Origin: Ahaetulla prasina
Taxonomy: Eukaryota > Chordata > Lepidosauria > Squamata > Colubridae
NCBI RefSeq assembly: GCF_028640845.1
Contig: NC_080539.1
Location: 105,922,554 to 105,986,553 of the forward strand
Direction of reading: 5' to 3'
DNA: 64,000 nt
The notes beneath the pieces are model-generated. The model was not told the origin of the DNA. It searched no databases and saw nothing but the letters and a program-made list of their open reading frames with translations. Below are positions 45,447 to 57,717 of the stretch, one piece after another. Both the position numbers and the translations under genes were made by a program. Position 1 is the first letter of the stretch, and each line of letters begins with the position of its first letter.

Positions 45447-46812
45447 ATAGTTTGGGAGATGGAAAAAATGAGAACTGCAGAAGAAAAAGTGTATCTTACT
45501 TGTACAAGGTATTTGTATCTTGTGTCCTAAAAATGTTGTGTCTAAGCAGCCTCTGAATCCAGAGTTCCTAGTCTAAATCCAACAATATTCACACAATCAT
45601 CTATAGGCATGCTATAACAAACAATAAAAATTAATCTCATATGTCTCCCAGGTTTTTCTCCCATTTTCTAGCTTCTGCAATTTCAATTGCAAAAACTGCT
45701 TCTAAATGACTATGTTTTTTTCCCAGAATACTTCCTTGGTGTTTTCTTCTGCATATCCATGATCAAAGAACAATCAAATTGCATGATGTTCATGATTAGT
45801 TTACAGTTTATATGCATTAGGAGTTAAGGTTTGTTTGTTTGTTTTTAAACCATTTGATTTCAACACAGTAAAACCTAAGACATTGCATTTTAACTTTTTA
45901 AGCTAAATTCCTGTTTGCTCAAATTCCTAGCCCTTAACTGGAAGAAGAATAAAATGATGGGATATACAAATATTTTAGCCTGCATAAAAAGTATCAATAT
46001 TGTAAAACGTTTTTAGTATCTTACAACCTTTAGAAATGTCCATGAGGACATAATTTCATGCTTGCTTGAAGATAGCCAGCTTTAGATGAAGCTATGAAGC
46101 TAATGGTATTGACTATTTTTTAAAAGAAAGCAGACCTTCTAGTGCACTTAAGGTCTCAACATGAAGCATGGCATCAATGTGTACAGGAAAAAGAATTGCA
46201 TGTGGTTGCCTATTCTTTGAACTTTGAGGGCAGGGAGGTTACAGAGATGTTTTTTCTTGCTGCCGTAATTACTGAAGCAAAAATAATGATCATTTCAGAG
46301 AGCGTTGTGTGTGTAGGCTTCACCTGTAGAAACACTAAGCTTCCTTGTCTCCTGGTGCATGGGTGGAGTTAGAATAAAATTCTATGGTCTGAAATAGTCC
46401 TTTTTCTTACGCATTGTCTGTCAAATTGCAATTCAGCAAAAGCAATATTCACTAAGATGAGGATTATCAAGCAGTCCAAACTCAGTCAGCGGACATAGTG
46501 GCTTCTGGATGTAGTGTACAGCATTTAAAGACAGAGTATCAGAATGAAAGTAGAACACTTCAAGAGTTGAAAAGGTGTTTATTATGGGTTTTAAAGCCAA
46601 ATGGCTAGTTAAATTCCTAACTTTTTAAGCACCAGCGAAGTAATCAGGATTACAGCCATGCCTTACTCCAGGGTTATTCCTGTTGCTTAGGGTGTAAATT
46701 TTCTTTTTTCTTACGAATCATCTCTTAATTATTTTTTGTTTTTTACATTGCAAGTACAAACTCTGGAATGGGCATGCATATCTTAAATAGCTCTTACAAT
46801 ACTAGACAACAC

Positions 46813-47596
46813 AGTATTAACAGTAGAGACTTTCAAATTTCTAGGTTCTATCATATCGCAAGATCTAAAATGGACAGCTAACATCAAAAACATGATTAAA
46901 AAAGCACAACAAAGAATGTTCTTTCTGTGCCAACTCAGAAAACTCAAACTGCCCAAGGAGCTGCTGATCCAGTTCTACAGAGGAATTATTGAGTCTGTCA
47001 TCTGCACCTTTATAACTGTCTGGTTTGGTTCTGCAACCCAATAAGACAGACACAGACTTCAGAGGATAATTAGAACTGCAGAAAAAAAAATTGCTACCAA
47101 CCTGTCTACCATTGATACTGTATACTGCACAAATCAAAAAGAGGGCTGTGAAAATACTTACAGATACCTCACATCCTGGACATAAATTGTTTCAGCTACC
47201 CTCAAAATGATGTTATAGAGCACTGCACACCAGAACAACTAGACACAAGAACAGTTTCTTCCCGAACACCATCACTCTGCTAAAAAAATAATTTTCTCAA
47301 CACTGTCAAACTATTTACTAAATCTGCACTACTATTAATCTTCTCATCATTCCCATCACCCATCTCCTTCCACTTATGACTGTAACTTTGTTGCTTGTAT
47401 CCTTACAATTTATACTGATATTGATTGTTTCCTGATTGCTTATTTGTACCCTATGACTATCATTAAGTGCTGTACTTTAGAATTCTTGATGAACATATCT
47501 TTTCTTTTATGTACACTAAGAGCATATGCACCAAGACAAATTCCTTGTGTGTCCAATCACATTTGGCCAATAAAAAAAATTCTATTCTATTCTAAC
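46813..47596 (+). mobile_element. Rex1/CR1-L3-like LINE 3' portion
   Basis: In pieces it reads VETFKFLGSIISQDLKWTAN, IKKAQQRMFFLCQLRKLKLP, then KELLIQFYRGIIESVIC and VWFGSATQ, the region after the reverse transcriptase. Several stops follow. The tail is ATTCTATTCTATTCT. It is the opposite-orientation relative of 55370-56764. Confidence 0.8.
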
Positions 47597-47776
47597 AATT
47601 AAAAAATGGGATTAAGGTTGGGCAGTCAGCCATGATCAAAATTACAATATAATTCAATTTACCTTAAGCTTTGATTCAATGAATTTGCATGCGTGTATGT
47701 ACAGGAGTTCACTGAATCTTCACTGATTATTTGAAGGCACTGGATTCAACAAGTTAATTTCAAGGTGGAATTTGTG

Positions 47777-48592
47777 TTGAAACACAAAGAACAACGGAAT
47801 GTGTAGATGATTAAAAGTAAAACACAAATTGAGGAAATGTAAAGTTCCTCCTTAATTGAAGTTGCTGTAAGCTTCTGACAGACTAACCTTAAATTATTAC
47901 TATTTTAAACAAAACCAAATAACCACATTCACATGCACTTGAAAATTTTGCTTTGAGGCGAAAAAAGTAATTTGGCTGACGTAAGTGGGCAGGCACAATG
48001 GTGTGCGGGAATGGCCTTGGGAGACAGAGGGAAAAGCAGCAACCAGGCCAGATTAGAGGCAATTTAGCCCACAGAAAGAACTGCAAATGTCTCAGAAGTG
48101 ACCCTCTCTATTTCTTGGGCTGTCAGGGCAATAGGGAAAGAAATGTACTTTCAGATTTCCAAAATTCTATGAATGTAACCCTACAACGGGGTGTCAAACT
48201 CAAGGCCTGGGACCAAATCCGGCATGTGGGGTGGTTACATCCGGCCCACAAGGCCACTCCGGAAACAAGAAAGAACCACCCCGTGGTGCCTCTGCCAGCA
48301 AAAAGGGAGCTCAGGAGAGCCATCCTCCCAAGCTCTGTTTTTGTTGGCAGAGGGTTACAGGGGGCTGTCACAGCCAAAAATGGCATTCAGGAGCCCATTT
48401 TCACTGGCAGAGCACTTGGGCTACCACAGGCGTCCCTGACATAAGTGACGTTGAACTGGCCACATCCACCCTGGCCATACCCAACCTGGCCCCGTGAGTT
48501 GAAACACAACTCTGATGTGGCCATCAATGAAATCAAGTTTGACACCCCTGCCCTAAATAAAGCAGAATTAGTTTATCTGGGCCTGCTTCTTA
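47777..48592 (+). repeat. Inverted-pair repeat, arm A (unclassified family plus MITE)
   Basis: About 410 bp of unclassified sequence, a MITE at 48187-48550, and about 40 bp beyond are matched in reverse orientation by 50521-51336. Shared blocks include AAACACAAATTGAGG, ACCAGGCCAGATTAGAGGC and AATTCTATGAATGT. Small indels separate the arms. A 109-bp relative is at 63892. Confidence 0.85.
48187..48550 (-). mobile_element. hAT-like MITE inside arm A, 364 bp
   Basis: CGGGGTGTCAAACTCAAGGC to AAGTTTGACACCCCTG. The left flank CCCTACAA is the reverse complement of the flank of 50563; the right flank CCCTAAAT looks like the same 8 bp with one base lost. Confidence 0.88.
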
Positions 48593-49261
48593 ACTGGATT
48601 GCCTTGCAATATCAATAATAGGTGAAAAGGTACCATAGGCTGCTTGACTCCAAGAAGAAAGGCAGACAATTTAGCTCAGAAAAGCAACGATCATATTTCA
48701 GGGGTGGACTGGTAAACTGAATTTCCTCGCATGTAGTGGAATGAAGGGTCAGCAAGCAAACCAGCACTTTAAAATCCCTCTATTGTAGATGCCGATAAAT
48801 GTATGCAGTATGAGCACAGATGCTTGCTTCTTTATGCAACTGTTTTGCAAACATGTTGCAAGGTTAAAGAAATAAATCTATCAAAAGCACCTGATTGGTT
48901 AGAAAGCATAGTAATAGAAATTGTTAGCATAAAAGCTTAAAGTTTTGGTGGTGGACATTAAAGCCGTAAGAGAAGAAAAACCAATCAAACCCTGAAAAAT
49001 CTCTTGAGAATCAGAAGGCAAAAAAAAAGGGAAATGAGGCAGATGTCTACCTGTATTACTTCCAAATGCTTTCAGCTTCATGCAGAGACATATATAGAGA
49101 TAAATGGTTTCCCCAATCAAATAAAGCAGATCTTTTATTTCTCATGATGGAGGAGGAACTGGAAATGAGGGAGTAGACTGGCTTTTCTTTGAATTTGTGT
49201 AATGAATGGCAGCTTCTGCTCCATTGAGGCCCAACTTTGCAAAACCACAGATCCTCCATAT

Positions 49262-49424
49262 CAGTAGTGGGTTTCAATTTCGTTCGCTACTGGTTTGTTC
49301 ATGGGCGCGCATGCGGGACACTTCTGTGCATGCTCAGACACATCCGGGCGGGTGGAAAGAGCTTCCTGCCACCACCGCTACCGGTTCGTCCAATTTGGGG
49401 TGAACCGGTAGCAACCCACCGTTG
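49262..49424. mobile_element. hAT-like MITE, GAACCGGTAG family, perfect 8-bp duplication
   Basis: CAGTAGTGGGTTTC to GCAACCCACCGTTG, 163 bp, flanked by CTCCATAT at 49254-49261 and 49425-49432. Confidence 0.9.
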
Positions 49425-50427
49425 CTCCATATGCAAGTAAAGGTAGCATCCACAATAGTCAGCGTGGGTACTGATGAGCAATTACAGGATGGAGTGGCAA
49501 GGTTGAAACCAGACCTAATACAAGTTGAGTCCCAAATCTGAATTCTGGGGAAATTGTAAAGATCAGAGAAAGGAAACTGATTTTGCCATCCATTATATCT
49601 GCAATTATAAATTTAATTTTATCTTTGGTTAACCCATTTATGGTAACATTCAAATGCAGATACCTTCAAATACTGGGGAAGAATTTCCTCTTTCTGACTC
49701 AGAATTTGTTTTCAGTTTTCAAACTTCAGAATTCTTCCCTGTAAGTACAGCAGTCAATGTTGAATGAGATGAATGTGGCCTTTTAAAGACTTGTTACATG
49801 AAAATATATTTGATTTATTTGACCCAATGCTCTCATATGTTCACACATACACACCAAGGAAATACAAATATAATGATGTGAAATCTCAATCAGTTTTGCG
49901 GCTTTTTAGCAGCCCCAAACTGCTACATAAATAAAATGCAGTTGGTTATAAATGCAGTTTGATGAGGATTTATATGCCACCTAAAAAAAGAGCTTTTGAG
50001 GCACAGGAGGAGAAAGGGAGAAAATGCATTTCACTGAGAAATTAAGGGTAACTTTGACACTAAAAATGAAAGGAGAAGAAGATTTGGATTATTTTATAAC
50101 ACAGGAATTATTTTACATATCGTTAAATGACAGATATTGAGATTAGAGGAATGGAATTGGATGAAATATGGTCTACATGAGAAAGAAAAACTGACGAACT
50201 ATTATTTTGATAGTTATATAATTGATACTTTGATGGAAGATAGTATATATTGTAAAGATGATTGATATTATTGCATATTTGTTTATACATTACTGTATAT
50301 TTGTTTTTATATACAGTATATAAGTGATTATAGTGACGATGATGATGTTTGTATGTTAACACCTAGAGAATGCACTGCTCAACATAGAAATGGAATGTAT
50401 GATAAAAAACAATAAAAAATATTTCAA

Positions 50428-50526
50428 AAGAAGAAGAAGAAGAAGAAGAAGAAGAAGAAGAAGAAGAAGAAGAAGAAGAAGAAGAAGAAGAAGAAGAAGA
50501 AGAAGAAGAAGAAGAAGAAGAAGAAG
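50428..50526. repeat. (AAG)33 microsatellite
   Basis: Uninterrupted AAG trinucleotides lie at the outer edge of arm B. Arm A has CTTCTT at the equivalent place, so the array probably grew from that seed. Confidence 0.97.
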
Positions 50527-51336
50527 CATGCCCAGATTAACTAAGTCTGCTTTATTGTAGGGCAGGGATGTCAAACTCAATTTCTATGAGGGCCGCATTG
50601 AGGGTTGTGTTTGATCTCGGGGAGCCAGGGTGGGTGTGGCCAGGGTGGCGTGGCCAGTTCAGTGCTGCTCGTGTAAGGGACGCCTGTGGTAGCCCGAGCG
50701 CTTTGCCAGCAAAAACGGGCTCTCAAGCACCATTTTTGGCTTTGACAGCTTCCTGCAAGTCTCTGCCAACAAAAACAGCTCAGGGGAGCCTCCCGAGTTT
50801 CATTTTTGCTGGCAGAGGCACCATGGGGTGGTCCTTTGCTGTTTCAGGAGCAGCCCTGCACACCAGATCTAACCACCCCATGGTCTAGATCTGGCTGTGG
50901 GCCGTGAGTTTGACACCCTTGTTGTAGGGTCACATTCATAGAATTTTGGAAATCTGAAAGTACATTTCTTCCCCTATTGCCCTGACAGCCCAAGAAATAG
51001 GGAGGGTCACTTCTGAAATATTTGCAATTCCTTCTGTGGGCTAAATTGCCTCTAATCTGGCCTGGTTGCTGCTTTTCCCTCTGTCTCCCAAGGCCATTCC
51101 CACACACCATTGTGTCCACTTATGTCAGCCAAATTATTATTTTTTTGCCCCAAAGCAAAATTTTCAAGTCCTTGTGAATGTGGTTAATTGGTTTTGTTTA
51201 AAATAGTAATAATTTAAGGTTAGTCTGTCAGAAGCTTACAGCAACTTCAATTAAGGAGGAACTTTACATTTCCTCAATTTGTGTTTCACTTTTAACCATC
51301 TACACATTCCATTGTTCTTTGTGTTGCCTTTCAACC
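50521..51336 (-). repeat. Inverted-pair repeat, arm B
   Basis: This is the reverse-orientation match of 47777-48592, including the MITE at the same internal position and the unclassified block down to the AACAATGGAATG match. The arms are separated by about 1.9 kb. Confidence 0.85.
50563..50921 (+). mobile_element. hAT-like MITE inside arm B, perfect 8-bp duplication
   Basis: CAGGGATGTCAAACTC to GAGTTTGACACCCTTG, 359 bp, flanked by TTGTAGGG at 50555-50562 and 50922-50929. It is the longest well-bounded member of this family here. Confidence 0.92.
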
Positions 51337-54300
51337 AGTGTATATTGTATCACAATATCTAAAGTAATATTGGTAATTCTTTGTGGGCTAAATTATAATA
51401 TTTTTAATGTGCCTAATTTATCTCACATATTACATGGTGGCCTCTCCCTCTCTCAAGCAATTTCAAGACTCCCAGATAATTCTGGGTAGTTTACTGTTTT
51501 AAAAATAGGAACAATATAATATTCTTAGCATGGTGAGTTATATTTTCTGGAAGCAAAATCCTATGGAATATAGTAGATTAGTAGAATTGGCTAACAATAA
51601 ACAGAAGCATTCTGGACGGAAGGGCCCTTCCAATGGATCAGGCCAACAATCTTACAGTACTCTTCTTCAAGGTTGTTCCCTATTTTGATTGTACTAATCT
51701 TTCTCTCACTCTTTCTTTCTGCTTAGTAGCTCATTGCAATTCAAAGAGAGTTTGAGAGAAAAAGAAACTAAGCTTCCAATCAGACTTGGAAACTAAAAAG
51801 AATAGACATATTAGAAAATTGATCATTAGGAGGTAGGTTTCACATGACCAATTTCATTCTTTGGGGGATTTCTAAGATGTGAGTAGCCAGATGTTATTAT
51901 ATGGAGGTCAAGCCCTCTACCAGGAAATTAGAGATCTTTACATTTGAGTTCATGATATACAATGCAGTGGCTTTAGGAGACACCTGGGTCTTAGTATTTA
52001 GCAGATATAGGAAAGGAGAGGGGGAGGGGGAGAATTCCTAAACCCCAGAACCAGATGGTTTAAAATTGGCTTTTGGACTAGGACTAGATTGATCTTCCCA
52101 TATCAAGAGTTCTTATTCAAATAGCAATTGGAGGCCCAGATTCTTTTGATGGATGAATGAGGCCAAAATTATTTTTCCTTTTGCGTCTTCAATTTCAAAG
52201 CAATAGGCAGCTGGAAGAACAAGGTAAATATTTTCCTGATATACAATGGCAGACTGCATTGTACCTCCTTTTTACCTATGCTTAAATAACGTTCTGCTTT
52301 TTCTATGGTTGTTCTCTGCATCTTGATCTGTTGCATGATGGCTGAAGACAGTGTACATTTATTTTCATGGATCTATTGCCTATATTGCCTTCCTCCCAGC
52401 CATTCATCCCCTGCCCCCCAAATATTAGCTTTTGAATTTGGCTAGGTTAAGAAAATACACCTGAATATACTTTCTGAAGCTTTGGGTGTAGATCTCACAA
52501 TCCCATATCAAAGTCTTGCTGGATGTTTGGAGATTATGGGATCTGAATGGGAAAAAACAGAATCAGGCCCCATCCCAGTAAGATTGAGTGGCTTCCAAAA
52601 TTGAAATTTGAGAGATGCTCCCCTGCCCCCACATCCAGATTGAATTCATGCTTGATCAATTTCATCTATTTTTGGACTAGGAAGTCCTCCCAACAGAAGC
52701 TCAGCTTTGGTCAGTTTATGGACTTTGTTCTTTATGTGGCAAATCTGAAAGATCCCTCAGAGGCTTTATTCAATAAATAAATTACAAATCTTCCTATCAT
52801 GTGTACATGATATATGTTGTTAACCCGGAGTAGATTTCACAGGGAAATCTGCAGGTTTCATGCTCACATCTTGTCAGTTCTGAGTCTGCTGGGGGTATCA
52901 CGTGTGATTTAGGGCCCATTCATGATAAATATATTCATACCTTACTTTCAGTTTTCACCATTCACTTTTCAGTTACAGCCTTCAACACAACTGATATTCC
53001 TCATCAACAAAGGTGTCTGGTTGTGTAGAAAATAAACCTGTGTACATCTTATAAAGTTACATGTTTTCTTTTGTTCAGATCAATCATTCTGGTAAATATA
53101 AGAAAACTAAGATTAGAAAAAATGGGGCCTCTCTAGCACCTATTTTGCTCACAAATATTAACAAGTACCTTTCCCATCACTTTCAGTTTTGCTTACAATA
53201 TAATGCTGACTCTTTATTTAGAGCCAATTTTAGTGGAGCTTATTTTCTGCTAAACATACAATTTTAGCCTTAGCTCTACTCAGTATTTTTTCCTCCCATT
53301 TACAGAAGAGATATGAATTAAAGACCAAAACAAAGGGTGAGTGTGACTGTTTATACTATGTAAGTTGAGAGGTCAGAAACCTATATACTATAAATATATA
53401 TATAATATTTAATACTATAATATTTCCCAAAGTGAGTATTATATTTTGGGCAAATACATTATTATTCTTATAACTATGTCATGTATGATACTATGAATAA
53501 CTTTAATTGTGTACCTAATACTTTCCTTAACTTCAATCTCTTTAAAAACCCTTTGCATATCTTTATATGTCAAAATGATGGGGGGTTTTATTCAGGTTTT
53601 CTACAAGAGAATTGTTGCAGCTATGGATTTGGCAGATTTTTATAACTGATTTTAAAAAAGTATGTTTAATTTAAATTTTACTTGCGATATTAAAACAAAA
53701 ATACTTTAAAGGCTTCCTTGTCCTGACTCTAGCTCTGTCCATTAAAAGAAGAACTGAGCAGGGAAAATGTAGTAATCGTTGATTGTATCTAAAGTAGGTT
53801 TTCAAAGCTATGGAAGATGCTTATAGTTCACTGCAATGAGAACTGCCTAAACTTTCTCTCTCGCACCCATCCTCCACTCCCTATCCTGGTTTCCTCAACA
53901 TTGCCAATATCTCCTGTCATCCCTATTAAATGAGGATTATGACAGCTGTACTTCAACACCTACAAAAGGTGCCATGCTGCGGAAGATTATCCTAAATGAT
54001 CATTCATCTCAAGCCAAATGAAATATTGTAGAGCAAATAATGTATCTTTGGGGATGAACAACCAAGGTTGGCTATTTATTTGCTCAAACTTGCAGCAACT
54101 CGAAAGCCATCTGGAACAGGAAAAAAAAATAGTGAGGGCTATAATTACTTAACCCTTTGTTGCCTGCAATTTTTCCACTTAAAATTCCTCAAGTAATTGT
54201 TAGGGAGCAAAAGCTTTAAGAAACTTTTAGGCCAAACATGGGAAAGTAATATGTGTACGCTGGATTGGTACGGCTTTTGTCTTAAACGTTTTGAAATAAA

Positions 54301-54353
54301 AGCATGAAATCAAGATGTCCTTTTCCCCACTTACACAGAGAAGTTTACAATGG

Positions 54354-54408
<55 letters not shown>

Positions 54409-54516
54409 TTTTCTTTCTTTCTTTCTTTTTCTTTCTTTCTTTCTTTCTTTTTCTTTCTCCCTCCCTCCCTCCCTTTCTTCCTTCCTTTCTCTCTTTCTCT
54501 CTCTATCTCTCTCTCA
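54354..54516. repeat. (CTTT)n and mixed pyrimidine microsatellite
   Basis: A polypyrimidine tract of CTTT units grades into CCCT and CTCT. Ser/Phe and Lys/Glu frames here are artefacts. Confidence 0.96.
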
Positions 54517-54534
54517 TTCACACACAAACTAGAT

Positions 54535-54963
54535 CAGCGGTTCTCAACCTGTGGGTTGCGACCCCGTTGGGGGTCGAATTACGATTTGCCAGGGGTCGCC
54601 TAAGACCATCGGAAATATGGGAAGTATACTTGCGAGTCGAAGAATCGCGCTCCAATGGTTGACTCCACAAGCAATCACTCCCAATCGCTAGCCTAATCTG
54701 GCTTCAGGTGCGATAAACTTAATAGGGGAGGAGTCTCCGCTTTAATGCCTCCGTCCTCAAGGCAATCGCAAGCAGTTCAGATCGCTAGCCAATACGGCTT
54801 CAGGCGCGATAAATTCAAAAAAACAGTTTGCCGCTTTTTTTCCCCTTCTGTGGCTGCTGAGGCACGCTGAGATTGCTGCGAAAATAATTTTACGGTTAGG
54901 GTCGCCACATCGTGGGGAATTGTATTAAAGTGGTCGCAGCACTATAAAGGTTGAGAACCACTG
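54535..54963. mobile_element. SPIN-like non-autonomous hAT element, 429 bp
   Basis: The left end CAGCGGTTCTCAACCTGTGG with GGGGTCGCCTAAGACCATCG, and the right end GTATTAAAGTGGTCGC to GGTTGAGAACCACTG, follow the SPIN (SPACE INVADERS) hAT pattern. Flanks AACTAGAT at 54527-54534 and 54964-54971 are identical. The interior has two similar CAATCGC...GCTAGCC...GGCTTCAGG...CGATAAA blocks and no coding frame. Confidence 0.8.
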
Positions 54964-55369
54964 AACTAGATGATTCCACATTTGTAATGCCTAGCAAATT
55001 GTCTAGGTTTTCCATTCCTAACAAAACTTCATGATTATTTAGCTGTGCATCTTAACCCAAATAATTGGCATACTTATGAAATGGCAAAATTACAGATTGA
55101 ACTATATGCTGAGCCTGTAAAAAACAACAACCAACCAGCTGAAGTCTGTACATGTTGTTTAAGGTTGTATTCTGAGCAAAATATGGTCATGTTAATTGGC
55201 CAATTATCATATTTGTATAATTAATTTTAAAAAATGGTATCTCAGTCCCATGATATTTCCAGGAGTGATTTTTGTTCACTTTTTTAGTGTATCTGGGGTT
55301 TTTTTTTAATGAATAAACAAGGTTCAAATAGAGTTCACATGTGCAAGGTCCCATATACACATACATTGA

Positions 55370-55438
55370 GAATAGAATAGAATAGAATAGAATAGAATAG
55401 AATAGAATAGAATAGAATAGAATAGAATAGAATAGAAT
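55370..55438. repeat. (AATAG)n pentanucleotide microsatellite, LINE-tail derived
   Basis: About 13 units of AATAG lie exactly at the 3' tail of the reverse-oriented LINE at 55439-56764; the related LINE at 46813 has only a few units there. Confidence 0.96.
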
Positions 55439-56764
55439 TTTTATTGGCCAAGTGTGATTGGACACACAAAGAATTTGTCTTGGTGCATATGCTCTCAGCA
55501 TACATAAAAGAAAAGATACATTCATCAAGAATCATAAGGTAAAGCACTTAATGATAGTCATAGGGTACAAATAAGCAATCAGGAAACAATTGTATATATA
55601 AAGCAACAAAGTTACAGTCATACAGTCATAAATGGAAGGGGATGGGTGGTGCAAACGATGAGAAGATTAATAAATGTGCAGATTTAGTAAATAGTTTGAC
55701 AGTATTGAGGGAATTATTTGTTTAGCAGAGTGATGGCATTCGGGAAAAAACTGTTCTTGTGTCTAGTTCTGGTCTGCAGTGCTCTATAGAGTCATTTTGA
55801 GAGTAGGAGTTGAAATACTTTATGTCCAGGATGTGAGGGATCTCTAAATATTTTCACGAACCTCTTCTTGATTCGTGCAGTATACAGGTCCTCAATGGAA
55901 GGCAGGTTGGTAGCAATTATTTTTTCTGCAGTTCTAATTATCCTCTGAAGTCTGTGTCTTTCTTGTTGGGTTGCAGAACCAAACCAGACAGTTATAGAGG
56001 TGCAAATGACAGACTCAATAATTCCTCTGTAGAACTGGATCAGCAGCTCCTTGAGCAGTTTGAGCTTTCTGAGTTGGCGCAGAAAGAACATTCTTTGTTG
56101 TGCTTTTTTGATGACGTTTTTGATGTTTTTTTTTATTTACATTTATATCCCGCCCTTCTCCAAAGACTCAGGGCGGCTTACACTATGTTAGCAATAGTCT
56201 TCATTCTATTTGTATATTTATATACAAAGTCAACTTATTGCCCCCAACAATCTGGGTCCTCATTTTACCTACCTTATAAAGGATGGAAGGCTGAGTCAAC
56301 CTTGGGCCTGGTGGGACTAGAACCTGCAGTAATTGCAGGCAGCTGCTGTTAATAACAGACTGCATTAGCAGTCTGAGCCACAGAGGCCCCTGTTAGCTGT
56401 CCATTATAGATCTTGTGATATGGTAGAACCTAGAAATTTAAAGGTCTCTACTGTTGATACTGTGTTGTCTAGTATTGTAAGAGGTGGAAGTATGGAAGGG
56501 TTTCTCCTAAAGTCTACCACCATTTCTATGGTTTTGAGTGTGTTCAGTTCCAGATTGTTCCGGTTGCACCACAAGGCTAGTTGTTCAACCTCCCGTCAGT
56601 ATGCAGATTTATCATTGTCTCAAATGAGACCAATCACTGTTGTGTCATCTGCGAACTTCAGTAGTTTAACAGATGGATCATTAGAGATGCAGTCATTGGT
56701 ATACAGAGAGAAGAGAAGTTGGGAGAGCACACAGCCTTGGGGAGCCCCTGTGCAGGTATCTATC
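55439..56764 (-). mobile_element. Rex1/CR1-L3-like LINE 3' portion, interrupted by a SINE
   Basis: The reverse strand encodes RQLRKLKLLKELLIQFYRG, VWFGSATQQERHRLQRIIR and RDPSHPGHKVFQLL. Upstream, beyond the SINE, it encodes reverse-transcriptase text around GAPQGCVLS and KFADDTTVIGLI (56590-56760). A 99-codon frame is open. The SINE at 56129-56390 splits it. Confidence 0.82.
56129..56390 (-). mobile_element. tRNA-derived SINE nested in the Rex1-like LINE
   Basis: It is the same SINE as 17243: GGCTCAGACTGCTAATGCAG head, GACTCAGCCTTCCATCC body and CGCCCTGAGTCTTTGGAG tail on the reverse strand. Comparison with the uninterrupted LINE at 46870-46890 places the insertion precisely between GATG and TTAGCTGTCC. 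Confidence 0.85.
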
Positions 56765-57241
56765 TGATGTGATTCTGCTTAGCTTCACCTGCTGTTTCCT
56801 GTTTGTTAGGAATGGAGATATCTATGTATTCAGCAATTCTGCTTATTCAAACATCCACTACTGTATAGGTAAGATTACAGATTCCATATATACAGACTTA
56901 TATTCAAAAGGGAAGAAGCAACAACTACTCTAAACTTTCTCTTCCCCTCCCGCCATAAATATTATCAGTTAAACAGGTAAAAACAGGGTAGGATGAACAT
57001 TGCCTGTGCCTTTGAGGGCTGGATATGTACATGCATGCACACACTCGTGCGTAGTCTTATACCTGTCAAACTCATTTGCCATGCTCCAAGCAATATTCTT
57101 ATTTTGCAGCAACCTTGCTTTAGAATACTTATTTCCCAAGGCAGAGAGAGCTCTCTTTCTCAGCAATGTCCTTGGAAGACACGTAACAACCCTGTTAATC
57201 GAAATGAGGCAGTCTTTGAACATGATCCTTAGGATGAGGTA

Positions 57242-57717
57242 CAGGGGTGGGCTTCAAAAATTTTAGCAAGGGGTTCTCTGCCCGGATGCTGGGTGGGCGT
57301 GACCATGGTGGGTGTGGCCTAATCATCCTCCTGCACCACAATGAGTGGGAGGGACTCCAGGAGTGGTAAAAATGGCCTCCCCAAGCTCCGGAGGCCCTCT
57401 AAAGGCCGGAAACAGGCCCGTTTCTCCCCTTCCTGAATTTCCAGTAGGCTCGTTATTCACCCTTCCCAAGCCTCTGCCCATGCCCTGCACTTATCTGCAT
57501 CCAAAATGGGCTGCGTGAGGACTTATCTGCATCCAAAATGGGCTGCGTGAGGACTTATCTGCATCCAAAATGGGCTGCGTGAGGACTCCTGGGAGCGGTG
57601 GGGTGGGGTGGGCAGGGCAGGGCCAGCCAGGAGTGGGATTTGGATGTTCTCCGAACTACACAGAATCTTAGCTAGAAGTTCTCCCAAACCCCTGTGAACC
57701 CCCAGCAGCCCACCCCG
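57242..57717. mobile_element. hAT-like MITE with internal 32-bp tandem repeat
   Basis: CAGGGGTGGGCTTC to CAGCCCACCCCG, 476 bp, flanked by ATGAGGTA and ATGAGGTG (7 of 8). Confidence 0.75.
57489..57584. repeat. Three perfect 32-bp tandem repeats
   Basis: Units starting ACTTATCTGCATCCAAAATG at 57489, 57521 and 57553 are identical. They lie inside the MITE at 57242. Confidence 0.97.

Noticed and set aside
57489..57584. CRISPR-like direct repeats
   Set aside because: The three 32-bp units are contiguous with no spacers, and the window is vertebrate DNA.
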